Below are positions 1 through 6,286 of a DNA stretch of 7,852 nucleotides, one piece after another. The translations under genes and the position numbers were made by a program. Below the pieces are notes generated by a model that searched no databases, was not told the origin of the DNA, and was given only the letters and a program-made list of their open reading frames with translations. Origin of the DNA: Gammaproteobacteria bacterium (GTDB lineage Bacteria; Pseudomonadota; Gammaproteobacteria; Pseudomonadales; Pseudohongiellaceae); the NCBI GenBank assembly GCA_002691885.1, contig NZJB01000055.1:1-7852 (forward strand), written 5' to 3'. Numbering within the stretch: position 1 is the stretch's first letter; each line of letters opens with the position of its first letter.

Positions 1-176
1 ATGTCACCGGTACCCAAGATAAGATCCGGAGGGCTGTCATGCATCCGGACCAGCTCAAGCACCTGTTTGAAACTGTGCTTGGTGTTCATTTTCAACAGCG
101 TACCCGACCCCCCACTGTACAGATGAGTGTCTGTAATTTGAACGATTCGAATCGGACTGTGTTGACCTTTTGCCAT
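1..176 (-). CDS. cpdA: 3',5'-cyclic AMP phosphodiesterase CpdA (N-terminal part, cut by the window edge)
   Basis: The first 58 codons of a calcineurin-type metallophosphoesterase are visible; the gene continues past position 1. CpdA hydrolyses cAMP to AMP in the cytoplasm and so lowers cAMP-CRP signalling. Directly visible are the first metal-binding motif QITDTHL, with Asp16 and His18, and a second motif, LILGTGD, ending at Asp58 at the window edge. The stretch between them (GTLLKMNTKHSF) fits the CpdA pattern of a GTLLGVNT-like block. The ATG at 174-176 is chosen because an in-frame TAA lies two codons upstream. The gene follows yqiB by 20 nt on the same strand, the order known in E. coli and Pseudomonas, which supports the call. 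The C-terminal metal ligands cannot be seen. Confidence 0.88.
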   Translation of the reverse strand, partial: MAKGQHSPIRIVQITDTHLYSGGSGTLLKMNTKHSFKQVLELVRMHDSPPDLILGTGD

Positions 177-196
177 CTGTTATTTCAATGGCTCAC

Positions 197-754
197 TCAA
201 TAATGTATGAGCTCTGGCGCTTTCTCACTGATACCTGATCTCAGGCAGTGCGTCAGCCACTCGCCCAAAAACTGATTCACCTGCATTTTTTCATCCGAGT
301 GAAACATCTCGGGGTTTGGCTTGGCATAACGAGGCTTGAGCTTACGATGGCCCTGATAGGAGACCACTTCTGCAGTGCTGGCGTCATGGTAAACGCGCAC
401 CAGCATGGACGGGTTGGTAATCCATTGCGTTAACTCAGGCTTCTGCACAATTTCCAGAGTGCTGGTGTATTTGAATGCCTCGAGGATCTTGATCTCTACT
501 GTGACCGGCCCATTCACTCTGTCCATGTAATCATAGTCTGCAAGACAAAAGCGGGTGACCCGGCCTTCCAGCGCCTTCTCAGGCTCTTCGTCTGAAATCG
601 CTCGACCCGGACCCTCATCGGTCAAGGCAATATCCGAAAAGGAACGGTCAAGGTAGGCGCTCATCTCGGGGACCAACTTGAGCAAGCGAATGTAGTTGGC
701 GTCGCATTCGGCCATCTGCTTGATCAGGTCGATACTGTAATCGGATTTTGGCAT
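197..754 (-). CDS. yqiB: YqiB family protein (DUF1249)
   Basis: A 185-residue cytoplasmic protein of unknown biochemical function, recognised by the DUF1249 core: PSMLVRVYHDASTAEV near residues 115-130, then KPRYAKPNPEMFHSDEK and QVNQFLGEWLTHCL. These align closely with what I remember of E. coli YqiB (about 140 residues). The extra length is mostly an acidic insertion around residues 38-65 rich in Asp, Glu and Gly. The ATG at 752-754 has an AGAGAA ribosome-binding-like sequence a few bases upstream. It lies between the NudF-containing gene and cpdA, matching the conserved nudF-yqiB-cpdA order. Here, unlike the tight E. coli arrangement, 274 nt separate it from the nudF part, so it may have its own promoter. 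The family is secure; the function is not known. Confidence 0.9.
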   Translation of the reverse strand: MPKSDYSIDLIKQMAECDANYIRLLKLVPEMSAYLDRSFSDIALTDEGPGRAISDEEPEKALEGRVTRFCLADYDYMDRVNGPVTVEIKILEAFKYTSTLEIVQKPELTQWITNPSMLVRVYHDASTAEVVSYQGHRKLKPRYAKPNPEMFHSDEKMQVNQFLGEWLTHCLRSGISEKAPELIHY

Positions 755-1028
755 TGGTTCTCTGTAATACGTTTTTACAATTTTGCTGGCTGCCCAGCAG
801 GCATGCGCGACGTTAGCCGGCTCTCAGAATTTAGCAGGGAGACCTACAGGACGGGATAATACGACTCCGCTCTGCCAAAACACTCAAAGTCTTAAGTAAC
901 TCACCGCCTTGGGGCGGCAGCCCTAAGCTTTCATGCGGCTTTGGCAGCGACTCTCGACAACTGCCATTTTAACTAATCAGCCGGGATTGTCATGGGAATT
1001 TTCCCGGATCGCCCTGGCCCGTGCGCGA
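755..1028. other. 274-nt non-coding gap between the arsC-nudF fusion and yqiB
   Basis: No convincing gene was found; the short ORFs (14 to 18 codons) lack ribosome sites. It contains a 5-bp GC hairpin (CCGCC at 904-908, GGCGG at 913-917, four-base loop) without a T run, and a longer inverted repeat listed separately. An AT-rich stretch at 763-790 just upstream of yqiB could hold its promoter, but I found no pair of good -35/-10 boxes. A GATAAT at 855-860 on the plus strand has no acceptable -35. This gap interrupts an operon that is normally contiguous. Confidence 0.6.
981..1007. repeat. Inverted repeat downstream of the fusion gene, possible weak terminator
   Basis: CCGGGA at 981-986 is the exact reverse complement of TCCCGG at 1002-1007, and GGGAA/TTCCC lies inside it. 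It sits about 22 nt beyond the stop codon of the minus-strand fusion gene, where a terminator would be expected. The sequence that follows on the minus strand is AT-rich but has no run of T, so a classic intrinsic terminator is not supported. It could also be an mRNA-stabilising stem. Confidence 0.3.
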
Positions 1029-2096
1029 CTAGGCCCATGATTTATTGAGGGTTCTCTGATTGAGTTCCAGCCACTGCAGCGCAATCACAGACATGGCATT
1101 ATTGAACTCGCCTGATCTTACCCCTTCAAGCGCCTGTCCACGCGGTATCACAACGACTTTAATGTCCTCATGCTCGTGTTTGAGACCGTGGATGCCACCG
1201 GCAGCATTAGCGTCTACTTTCGCACAGAACAGAGTGACCTTTTCGGTCGAGGCACCCGGGCTATTGAAGTATTCACAGATTTTGACCAGCCCACTGGCCG
1301 TCAGACCGGTTTCCTCCCGAGTTTCTCTCAAGGCAACGGCCTCCGGCGTCTCTTCTTTGTCTACAATTCCCGCCACGAGTTCCAGCGGCCAGGGCGATTC
1401 GCGCTGCCACAGCATCCCCACTCTGAACTGGCGCACCATCACGAGCTGGTCAGTATCAGGATCAAGCAATAAAACTCCAACGGCCTGCTCCTTGATCAGG
1501 AGCTCGCGCTCAAGACGCTCACTCCAGCCGCCCTCGAACAACTGATGCTTTAGGTACAATCGGTCGACTTTCAGAAAGCCTTGGTAAACCGAAGATCGGC
1601 TCTGGACCTCCACGTCACTCTGTTGGAATAAATGATCACCTGAATTCTGCCTGACAGACAGCGGCTGATTCACGCTGAGTTCCTTAATTAGGGCAATCAT
1701 GGCATCGCGAATCTCACCACATACCGATTGGAAGCAAGCGCTGATATCGGTTTCCATTCCTGTTGCCCCTGCCGGATCGGTAAAAGGCAAATGACGCTTC
1801 ACGGTCCCTGCTGGCAGCAAAGGGCAGTTGGTATCCGCATTGGAACACACCGACACGACAAGATCGGCAGCTGCCAGCATCTCGTCTGTTAGGGCGTCAG
1901 AAGTGTGTGTGCTGATATCGACGTCGTTCTGTGCCATAACGGCAATAGCGCGGGGATTCAGCTCGTGCGCTTCTAGCCCGGCCGAGGAAAAGGAAAATTC
2001 ACCGGGCTCCGAAAGCTGCGACGCTAAGGCACGTGCCCAGCCTTCTGCCATTTGTGATCGACAAGAATTACCCGTACAGAGAAACAAGATGTGCAT
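1029..2096 (-). CDS. Fusion protein: thioredoxin-type arsenate reductase (LMW-PTP fold) + NudF ADP-ribose pyrophosphatase
   Basis: 355 residues with two complete domains in one frame. Residues 1-140 are a low-molecular-weight phosphatase / ArsC domain. It has the P-loop CTGNSCRS (Cys7, Arg13), the redox pair Cys84 and Cys91 in VCSNADTNCP, and the catalytic-acid motif TDPAG (Asp107). This is the full three-cysteine set of thioredoxin-coupled arsenate reductases such as S. aureus ArsC. Residues about 150-355 match NudF from its N-terminal DVE...YQGF segment to the terminal WA. They include a perfect Nudix box at 243-265 (Gly243, Glu249, Arg257, Glu258, Glu261, Glu262, Gly264) and the GIHGLKHEHEDI block. 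NudF cleaves ADP-ribose to AMP and ribose 5-phosphate. The linker at about 141-155 is short and polar. The start is fixed by an in-frame stop three codons upstream. The start follows the ppiC stop by 6 nt with no clear Shine-Dalgarno site, so translational coupling is likely. Both domains look active; a joint role is inference. Confidence 0.9.
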   Translation of the reverse strand: MHILFLCTGNSCRSQMAEGWARALASQLSEPGEFSFSSAGLEAHELNPRAIAVMAQNDVDISTHTSDALTDEMLAAADLVVSVCSNADTNCPLLPAGTVKRHLPFTDPAGATGMETDISACFQSVCGEIRDAMIALIKELSVNQPLSVRQNSGDHLFQQSDVEVQSRSSVYQGFLKVDRLYLKHQLFEGGWSERLERELLIKEQAVGVLLLDPDTDQLVMVRQFRVGMLWQRESPWPLELVAGIVDKEETPEAVALRETREETGLTASGLVKICEYFNSPGASTEKVTLFCAKVDANAAGGIHGLKHEHEDIKVVVIPRGQALEGVRSGEFNNAMSVIALQWLELNQRTLNKSWA

Positions 2097-2102
2097 GGCG
2101 CA

Positions 2103-2381
2103 CTAGCTGCGACTGGTCACTTCCAGCAGGTGAAAGCCGAATTGGGTTTTGACCGGGCCCTGAAGGGAATTCACTTCCGCGTTGAAAACCACTTCGTCGA
2201 ATTCTTTGACCATCATGCCGGGCCCAAACTGACCCAGGTCTCCGCCCTGCGCTTTAGAAGGACAGCTGGAGAACTGTCTGGCAATGTCTGCAAAGTCCTC
2301 ACCGTTTTCAATCTTCGCTTTTAGCTCGAGGCACTGAGCTTCTGTGTCCACCAGAATGTGGCGCGCTGTTGCAGTAGTCAT
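2103..2381 (-). CDS. ppiC: PpiC-type parvulin peptidyl-prolyl cis-trans isomerase
   Basis: A 92-residue single-domain parvulin with no signal peptide, so cytoplasmic; it catalyses cis-trans isomerisation of peptidyl-proline bonds during folding. The whole family pattern is present: ARHILV at the N-terminus, IENGEDFADIARQFSSCPS, GGDLGQFGPGMMV, FDEVVF and the C-terminal TQFGFHLLEV. The length equals that of E. coli PpiC (93 residues). The ATG at 2379-2381 is chosen over one 96 nt upstream because AAGGAA lies 5 nt before it and the known family begins just before ARHILV; the upstream extension resembles nothing. It is the first gene of an operon with the arsC-nudF fusion, 6 nt downstream. Confidence in family and start is high. 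Confidence 0.93.
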   Translation of the reverse strand: MTTATARHILVDTEAQCLELKAKIENGEDFADIARQFSSCPSKAQGGDLGQFGPGMMVKEFDEVVFNAEVNSLQGPVKTQFGFHLLEVTSRS

Positions 2382-2386
2382 ACGTA

Positions 2387-2392
2387 TTCCTT
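2387..2392 (-). promoter_or_regulatory. Ribosome-binding site of ppiC
   Basis: AAGGAA read on the minus strand, 5 nt before the ATG at 2379-2381. It is the strongest Shine-Dalgarno match in the area and decides the start of ppiC in favour of the 92-residue form. Confidence 0.75.
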
Positions 2393-2443
2393 GCATTGTG
2401 AAGTCGTGGCTGGCAGTCAGTAGGTCCTCAAATCGGACCGGAG

Positions 2444-2458
2444 CGGGCATTATGCCCG
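2444..2458. repeat. Perfect inverted repeat in the ppiC / DUF2889 divergent promoter region
   Basis: CGGGCAT (2444-2450) and ATGCCCG (2452-2458) are exact reverse complements around a single T at 2451. It overlaps the predicted -10 box of the ppiC promoter and ends one base before the predicted -35 of the DUF2889 promoter. This is where an operator for a dimeric regulator would sit. With only one base in the centre it is unlikely to work as an RNA hairpin. No regulator can be named. Confidence 0.5.
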
Positions 2459-2477
2459 ATTGACAGAAAGAGATCAC
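2449..2477 (-). promoter_or_regulatory. Candidate promoter of the ppiC-arsC/nudF operon
   Basis: On the minus strand CATAAT (2449-2454, 5 of 6 consensus bases) lies 17 bp from GTGATC (2472-2477, 3 of 6). Transcription would begin about 65 nt before ppiC. The -10 box lies inside the inverted repeat at 2444-2458, suggesting repression by steric blocking. The -35 is weak, so confidence is modest. Confidence 0.3.
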
Positions 2478-2492
2478 ACAATGCGTTATAAT
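2460..2492 (+). promoter_or_regulatory. Candidate promoter of the DUF2889 gene with a long spacer
   Basis: A perfect TATAAT (2487-2492) is followed by a GCG-containing discriminator. A perfect TTGACA (2460-2465) lies upstream, but with a 21-bp spacer instead of about 17. Either the -10 works with a poor -35, or the spacing is real and an activator that twists DNA is needed, as at MerR-type promoters. The leader would be roughly 93 nt and begin with a 5-bp hairpin (GGCCC 2506-2510, GGGCC 2517-2521). Confidence 0.45.
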
Positions 2493-2592
2493 GCGTCTCC
2501 GCTCAGGCCCCTCCGTGGGCCGGTAGTAGGTAAAGCGAACACTTCAGCGCCGATTAACACTACAGCAGTTGCCAACGCCGTTAGGTACTAAC

Positions 2593-3180
2593 ATGCCCTT
2601 TCCAGACGCTTCACCCCGCAAACATGCTCACACCCGCGCCATCGATTACCGCGGCTACGAACGGGAAGACGGTCTTTGGGATATCGAAGCACACATGACC
2701 GATACCAAGACCCACGAGTTTAGTAACAAATGGCGCGGTACCGTGCCGGTCGGTGAACCTATGCACGAAATGCTGCTGCGTGTCACGATCGATGACAGCT
2801 TCGTGATCCAGGACATTTTCGCCGCCACGGAGCACAGCCCATTCGAAATGTGTCCGGCAATTGCGCCCAATTACAAAAAGCTGATCGGCATCAAAATGGG
2901 ACCTGGCTGGCGCAAGGCGATTCGCATGAAGGTTGGCGGCACGGAAGGCTGCACACACTTAACTGAGCTGCTGTTTCCCATGGCAACCGTCGCCATGCAG
3001 ACCATCTGGCCTAGCAAAAGCAAACGAAAGCAGGAATCCGATGCAGAAGAGAAGCAGCCACACGGTAAGCGTCCGATCGTTTTGGATACCTGCCATGCCT
3101 GGGCATCTGATTCGCCCGTTGTCAGGGAGAATGCGCCCAGATATTTTAACGGGGGGGCCGCGCAGAACGAGAAAAGCTGA
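2593..3180 (+). CDS. DUF2889 family protein of unknown function
   Basis: 195 residues, soluble, with no signal peptide or membrane segment. The DUF2889 family is recognised by HTRAIDYRGYEREDGLWDIEA near residues 13-33, GEPMHEMLLRVTIDD (54-68), the CPAIAPNYKKLIG block (87-99), GPGWRKAIR, EGCTHLTEL (118-126) and the C-terminal LDTCHAW (164-170). His58, Cys120, His122, Glu125, Cys167 and His168 are candidate metal or active-site residues; that is inference from their conserved-looking setting. The linker at 141-160 is charged and probably disordered. The ATG at 2593-2595 is preferred over a TTG at 2569 because TTAGGT lies 6 nt upstream and the family core starts soon after. A run of seven G (3151-3157) lies eight codons before the stop. 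The gene is convergent with pdsS, 5 nt apart. The biochemical role is unknown. Confidence 0.88.
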   Translation: MPFPDASPRKHAHTRAIDYRGYEREDGLWDIEAHMTDTKTHEFSNKWRGTVPVGEPMHEMLLRVTIDDSFVIQDIFAATEHSPFEMCPAIAPNYKKLIGIKMGPGWRKAIRMKVGGTEGCTHLTELLFPMATVAMQTIWPSKSKRKQESDAEEKQPHGKRPIVLDTCHAWASDSPVVRENAPRYFNGGAAQNEKS

Positions 3181-3185
3181 ACGAC

Positions 3186-5369
3186 TTACTTGTAAAACAG
3201 CGGAACCACCACCGTAATGGTGACCCCTTCCTGATCCTGCCGGTTCTCGGCGCGAATCTGGCCGCCATGAAAATCTGAAATCAACCGGGCAATGTGCAGC
3301 CCCATACCGAGATGCGGCTGGCGCTGCTTTTCCTGCGGGCGCACCGAGATCATCGAATCAAATAAGCGGCCTTTCATTTCTTCCGGCAGTAAAGGGCCCG
3401 CGTTGCTTACCCTGATTACCGCGTGATCCCGAAGCGAACGACAGTCAATCAGAATCGGCTGATCCGGATAGGTGAATTCGACCGCATTGGCGATGAGCTT
3501 ATCCAGAAGCTGGGCAATATATTCAGGCACGCCGGCTACATGGATAACGCTGTCGGGCGCGTCAAGCTCAAAGGCTGAGTCCGGATACGCCAGTTTATAT
3601 CCCTCAACACAGCCACTGATGACCTTCCCCAGATCAATCTTTTCTTTTTCTGATGTCTGCAGCATCTGCTCGAGTCGTGTGGCCTCACTCATATTCGTAA
3701 GGATCAGATTCAGGCGGTTAATACCTTCTTCGGCGCGTTCTATGTAAACAGCAGACTCCGCGCTCTTTTCTGACAGGCCAAGATTTTCGATGGATGAGCG
3801 CACTACGGTGACTGGCGTGCGAAGCTCGTGGGACAGCCTTGACGACATGTTTTCCAGATAATTGGTGTATTGCGTAAGACGCTCAACAATGCTGGAAAAG
3901 CTGCGGGAAAGGTCACCAATCTCATCAGAATTCTGCGACGGTATAATCGTATTCTTAACCCGACCGGCGTCGTCAATGATTGCCTCAGCCTGATTTCTGA
4001 GACCGAGAATCCGCGTCGAGATACGTGATGCAAAGACAAACAGCCCCAGCACCACGATGAGCATCACGGTGATAAGCGTATTGAACAACTGTTCCAAGGC
4101 TTCATTGCGAAAGGTACGCAGCCCGTTCATATTCTGATCAACGACCACCGCGCCCATGACTTCATTGTTTGCCATGATCGGATGAGCCGCCTCGAGCAAC
4201 CTGGTCTGAGAGTCAGACAGATTGCGGAACTGAGTCAGGGGGGCGCCTCTCAAGGCGGAGCTGATGTGCGCACCTTCCCGTGTAACTTCTGAATACAGCT
4301 CATCAATAAAATCATTACTTGGCTTAGTCAGGATCTGATAATACAGCGGGTCAAGAATCTTATTCTGCAGAAACAGCCAGTACTTACTCACCTTCTCACC
4401 GCCTGCTACCGACGCCAGCTTAATGCCCGTGGCGGACTGAATATCTCCGGCCGTGAGCAAGACCCGGCCGGAACGGTCGACAATCTGAATCCGGGAGTTG
4501 TTGTAACCCATGCCTGCCACAATGCGATCAATCTCCGGTGTCGGTAGACGCAGAGAGCCAAGTCGCTCCGCGTCATCCGCTCGGTAGGTTGCAACAACAG
4601 TGCTCACCGCGCGCGACTTGGGGTCATCGACGTCAAATACGGCAAAGCCCAGGCGATCACCGAGCATTTCCATCGGTATCCGAAGTTCAACTATATAGCC
4701 GTCACTGGTGTCGTACCACTGGCCAATGATCCGCTCTTCGTAAACGGGGTTTGAGTAGTCTTCCTCGACCCGAAAGGGATACACCGGCTCCGCCTGATAG
4801 GGCGCAATGACATAGCGAGTCACGTCATTGCCCTCCTTGGAGAGCATGGAGATTTGCAGAAAATCAGACCGGTAAACAGTCAGGGCATCCTGATCGCGAT
4901 AGATTACTGCATCATCGGTCACCTTGAAGTAGGCATATAGATTACCGTTGTACTCACCCAGCATACTTTTAAACCGCAACGACTCATCATCCACGTACAG
5001 ACGGGCCGGGGTCAATTCGGTTGCCAGAAAGTCACGGTTATCATGAAGCACCTCATACTGCTGATAGGCGCCCCAGTCATTCAAAGAAGAATCCACCAGG
5101 GACAATGGAGAATAGATGGGATAAACGTACAGATCTTCGCTACGTGTTGCCGGGCTGTAGCTGCCCTCGTTGAACAGTTCCGGTCGTTCGTTCAGCGCGG
5201 TAGCGAGCGCCTGAGCAGTTCCCAGGACAGTTTGCTCCTGGCCGCGACGGAGGTAATCCTCCATGCCAAGAATGTACTGGTAGCCGAGCCAGGGAATGAC
5301 CAGCAAAAAACTGGACAGGAAGACCAGCTTTGAGCGGATGCCGAACGGACTTTTCAGGTGGAGGGACAT
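3186..5369 (-). CDS. pdsS: Sensor histidine kinase of the proteobacterial dedicated sortase system (PdsS-like)
   Basis: 727 residues, inner membrane. Visible order: membrane segment at about 13-34; a large periplasmic region at 35-427; second membrane segment at about 428-449; HAMP at about 449-502; the dimerisation H-box with His514 in RLSHELRTP; and a HATPase domain with N-box Asn628 (LLDKLIANAVEF), VSNAGPL at 654-660 and HLGMGLHIARLI at 686-697. The periplasmic part around 120-250 (LYVDDESLRFK, YAYFKVTDD, VELRIPMEML) resembles the CBM9-like fold, suggesting a carbohydrate or cell-wall ligand. The architecture, size and partner fit the PdsS family. It phosphorylates the regulator encoded just upstream (pdsR). 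The start is uncertain: the ATG at 5367-5369 has a poor ribosome site, while a GTG at 5412-5414 has GGAG 4 nt upstream and overlaps the pdsR stop by 8 nt, giving 742 residues. Kinase: certain; Pds assignment: likely. Confidence 0.82.
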   Translation of the reverse strand: MSLHLKSPFGIRSKLVFLSSFLLVIPWLGYQYILGMEDYLRRGQEQTVLGTAQALATALNERPELFNEGSYSPATRSEDLYVYPIYSPLSLVDSSLNDWGAYQQYEVLHDNRDFLATELTPARLYVDDESLRFKSMLGEYNGNLYAYFKVTDDAVIYRDQDALTVYRSDFLQISMLSKEGNDVTRYVIAPYQAEPVYPFRVEEDYSNPVYEERIIGQWYDTSDGYIVELRIPMEMLGDRLGFAVFDVDDPKSRAVSTVVATYRADDAERLGSLRLPTPEIDRIVAGMGYNNSRIQIVDRSGRVLLTAGDIQSATGIKLASVAGGEKVSKYWLFLQNKILDPLYYQILTKPSNDFIDELYSEVTREGAHISSALRGAPLTQFRNLSDSQTRLLEAAHPIMANNEVMGAVVVDQNMNGLRTFRNEALEQLFNTLITVMLIVVLGLFVFASRISTRILGLRNQAEAIIDDAGRVKNTIIPSQNSDEIGDLSRSFSSIVERLTQYTNYLENMSSRLSHELRTPVTVVRSSIENLGLSEKSAESAVYIERAEEGINRLNLILTNMSEATRLEQMLQTSEKEKIDLGKVISGCVEGYKLAYPDSAFELDAPDSVIHVAGVPEYIAQLLDKLIANAVEFTYPDQPILIDCRSLRDHAVIRVSNAGPLLPEEMKGRLFDSMISVRPQEKQRQPHLGMGLHIARLISDFHGGQIRAENRQDQEGVTITVVVPLFYK

Positions 5370-5406
5370 GGGCTCGCTACCGGTGACTGGCGCAGGCTGA
5401 GTGCGC

Positions 5407-6123
5407 TCAGGCACACTGCTCCGACGGGGCCTTTTCTGTGTTCCAGCGATAACCCATACCGTACACCGTTTCAATACAGTCGAATGCGCCGTCCAGCTGG
5501 ACAAATTTTTTACGGATCCGTTTGATGTGAGATGTAATGGTGCTGCCATCCACAAAAATCTTGGATTCCTGCATCAGTACCTGCCGGCTTTTCACATGCC
5601 CGGGAAATTTAGCCAGCGCATGGACCATCCAGAATTCTGTCACAGTTAACGGCACTGGCTGCTCTTCCCACTGCACGGTGAGCCGGCCAATGTCGAGAGA
5701 CAACTTCCCCCTTTGCAGCAAATTCTCCGGAGACGTTGGCTGATCGATCACATCAAGCCGGCGAAACAGCGCCGCAATTCGTGCAGTCAGATGCGGCAGA
5801 CTGATATCTTTGGTGAGGTAGTCGTCCGCGCCCATGCGCAGCCCGGAGACAGTGTCGAAATCGTTGTCACGAGCGGTCAGGAAGATGATCGGCAACGTGT
5901 CGGACATCGAGCGCAAGGCCTGACACAGCATAAAGCCCCCGTCGATTTCATTTTCCAGCCCAATATCAATGATCGCCAGGTTGGGCAGGCGAATGTTGAA
6001 CGCCGCCATGGCGTCTTTCCGGTTGGCGTAGGTCTGGACTTCATAACCCTGCTTGCGCAGCACGTCAGCATAATTTTCGCGGATCGCCGCTTCATCTTCA
6101 ACGATAGCTATTCTCCGGCTCAT
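5407..6123 (-). CDS. pdsR: OmpR/PhoB-type response regulator of the dedicated sortase system (PdsR-like)
   Basis: 238 residues, cytoplasmic, two domains. The receiver (about 1-120) has the acidic pocket Glu9-Asp10, phospho-acceptor Asp53 in AIIDIGL, the switch Thr83 in FLTA, and Lys105 in YLTKD. The C-terminal winged helix (about 138-232) has LTVTEFWMVHAL, the recognition-helix region DGSTITSHIKRIRKKF and the wing motif VYGMGYRW. LTVTEFWMVHALAKFPGHVK and the neighbours are what point to the Pds subfamily rather than a generic OmpR regulator. The ATG at 6121-6123 follows GGA by 6 nt. It is the first gene of the pdsR-pdsS operon and faces pdsO across a 338-nt gap, so it probably controls both directions by binding there. 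Confidence 0.88.
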   Translation of the reverse strand: MSRRIAIVEDEAAIRENYADVLRKQGYEVQTYANRKDAMAAFNIRLPNLAIIDIGLENEIDGGFMLCQALRSMSDTLPIIFLTARDNDFDTVSGLRMGADDYLTKDISLPHLTARIAALFRRLDVIDQPTSPENLLQRGKLSLDIGRLTVQWEEQPVPLTVTEFWMVHALAKFPGHVKSRQVLMQESKIFVDGSTITSHIKRIRKKFVQLDGAFDCIETVYGMGYRWNTEKAPSEQCA

Positions 6124-6177
6124 TTTTATTCCAAAACCTTCTGGCTTGTAAGTTGCCCCGACCGATACTGGCTGATT

Positions 6178-6186
6178 TTTATACCA
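6178..6186 (-). promoter_or_regulatory. Candidate extended -10 promoter of pdsR-pdsS
   Basis: Read on the minus strand the sequence is TGG followed by TATAAA, an extended -10 element. The -35 position, 17 bp away (6201-6206), reads CTGCCG, only 3 of 6 matches, which an extended -10 tolerates. Transcription would start about 48 nt before pdsR. Confidence 0.35.
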
Positions 6187-6256
6187 AATATCATTCGCTT
6201 CGGCAGCGACTATACTGTATTCAACCCCAGAAACAGAGCGCCGGTTCTGCCTTCGA

Positions 6257-6286
6257 TTGCTTTGCCATCATTCTGCCATATTTAAT
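6257..6286 (+). promoter_or_regulatory. Weak candidate promoter of pdsO
   Basis: TTGCTT (6257-6262) and TTTAAT (6281-6286, 5 of 6 bases) are separated by 18 bp. It is the best pair I could find upstream of pdsO, but the -35 has only the TTG. Activation by PdsR or another factor may be needed. Confidence 0.2.

Noticed and set aside
781..850. CTGAGAG on the minus strand ahead of yqiB, reminiscent of a TPP riboswitch (thiC lies near these genes in Pseudomonas)
   Set aside because: The second essential TPP segment (ACCTGATCTGG-like) is missing and no thiamine gene is in the window.
1060..1545. 161-codon plus-strand ORF opposite the NudF part of the fusion
   Set aside because: Ser/Thr/Pro-rich antisense frame to a clear Nudix domain with no recognisable motif.
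2463..2478. Possible CRP site between ppiC and DUF2889, tempting because cpdA is nearby
   Set aside because: Only the TCACA half is good; the partner half reads ACAGA against TGTGA, so the match is no better than chance.
3151..3157. Run of seven G in the DUF2889 gene as a phase-variation tract
   Set aside because: It is short and lies eight codons before the stop, after all family motifs, so slippage would change only the tail.
3170..3200. Bidirectional terminator between the convergent DUF2889 and pdsS genes
   Set aside because: Only 5 nt separate the stops and no stem with a T run is visible; the transcripts probably overlap.
5713..6285. 190-codon plus-strand ORF opposite pdsR
   Set aside because: It lies antisense to a well-conserved response regulator, has no ribosome site, and its composition (many Arg, Gln, His, low order) is that of a shadow reading frame.
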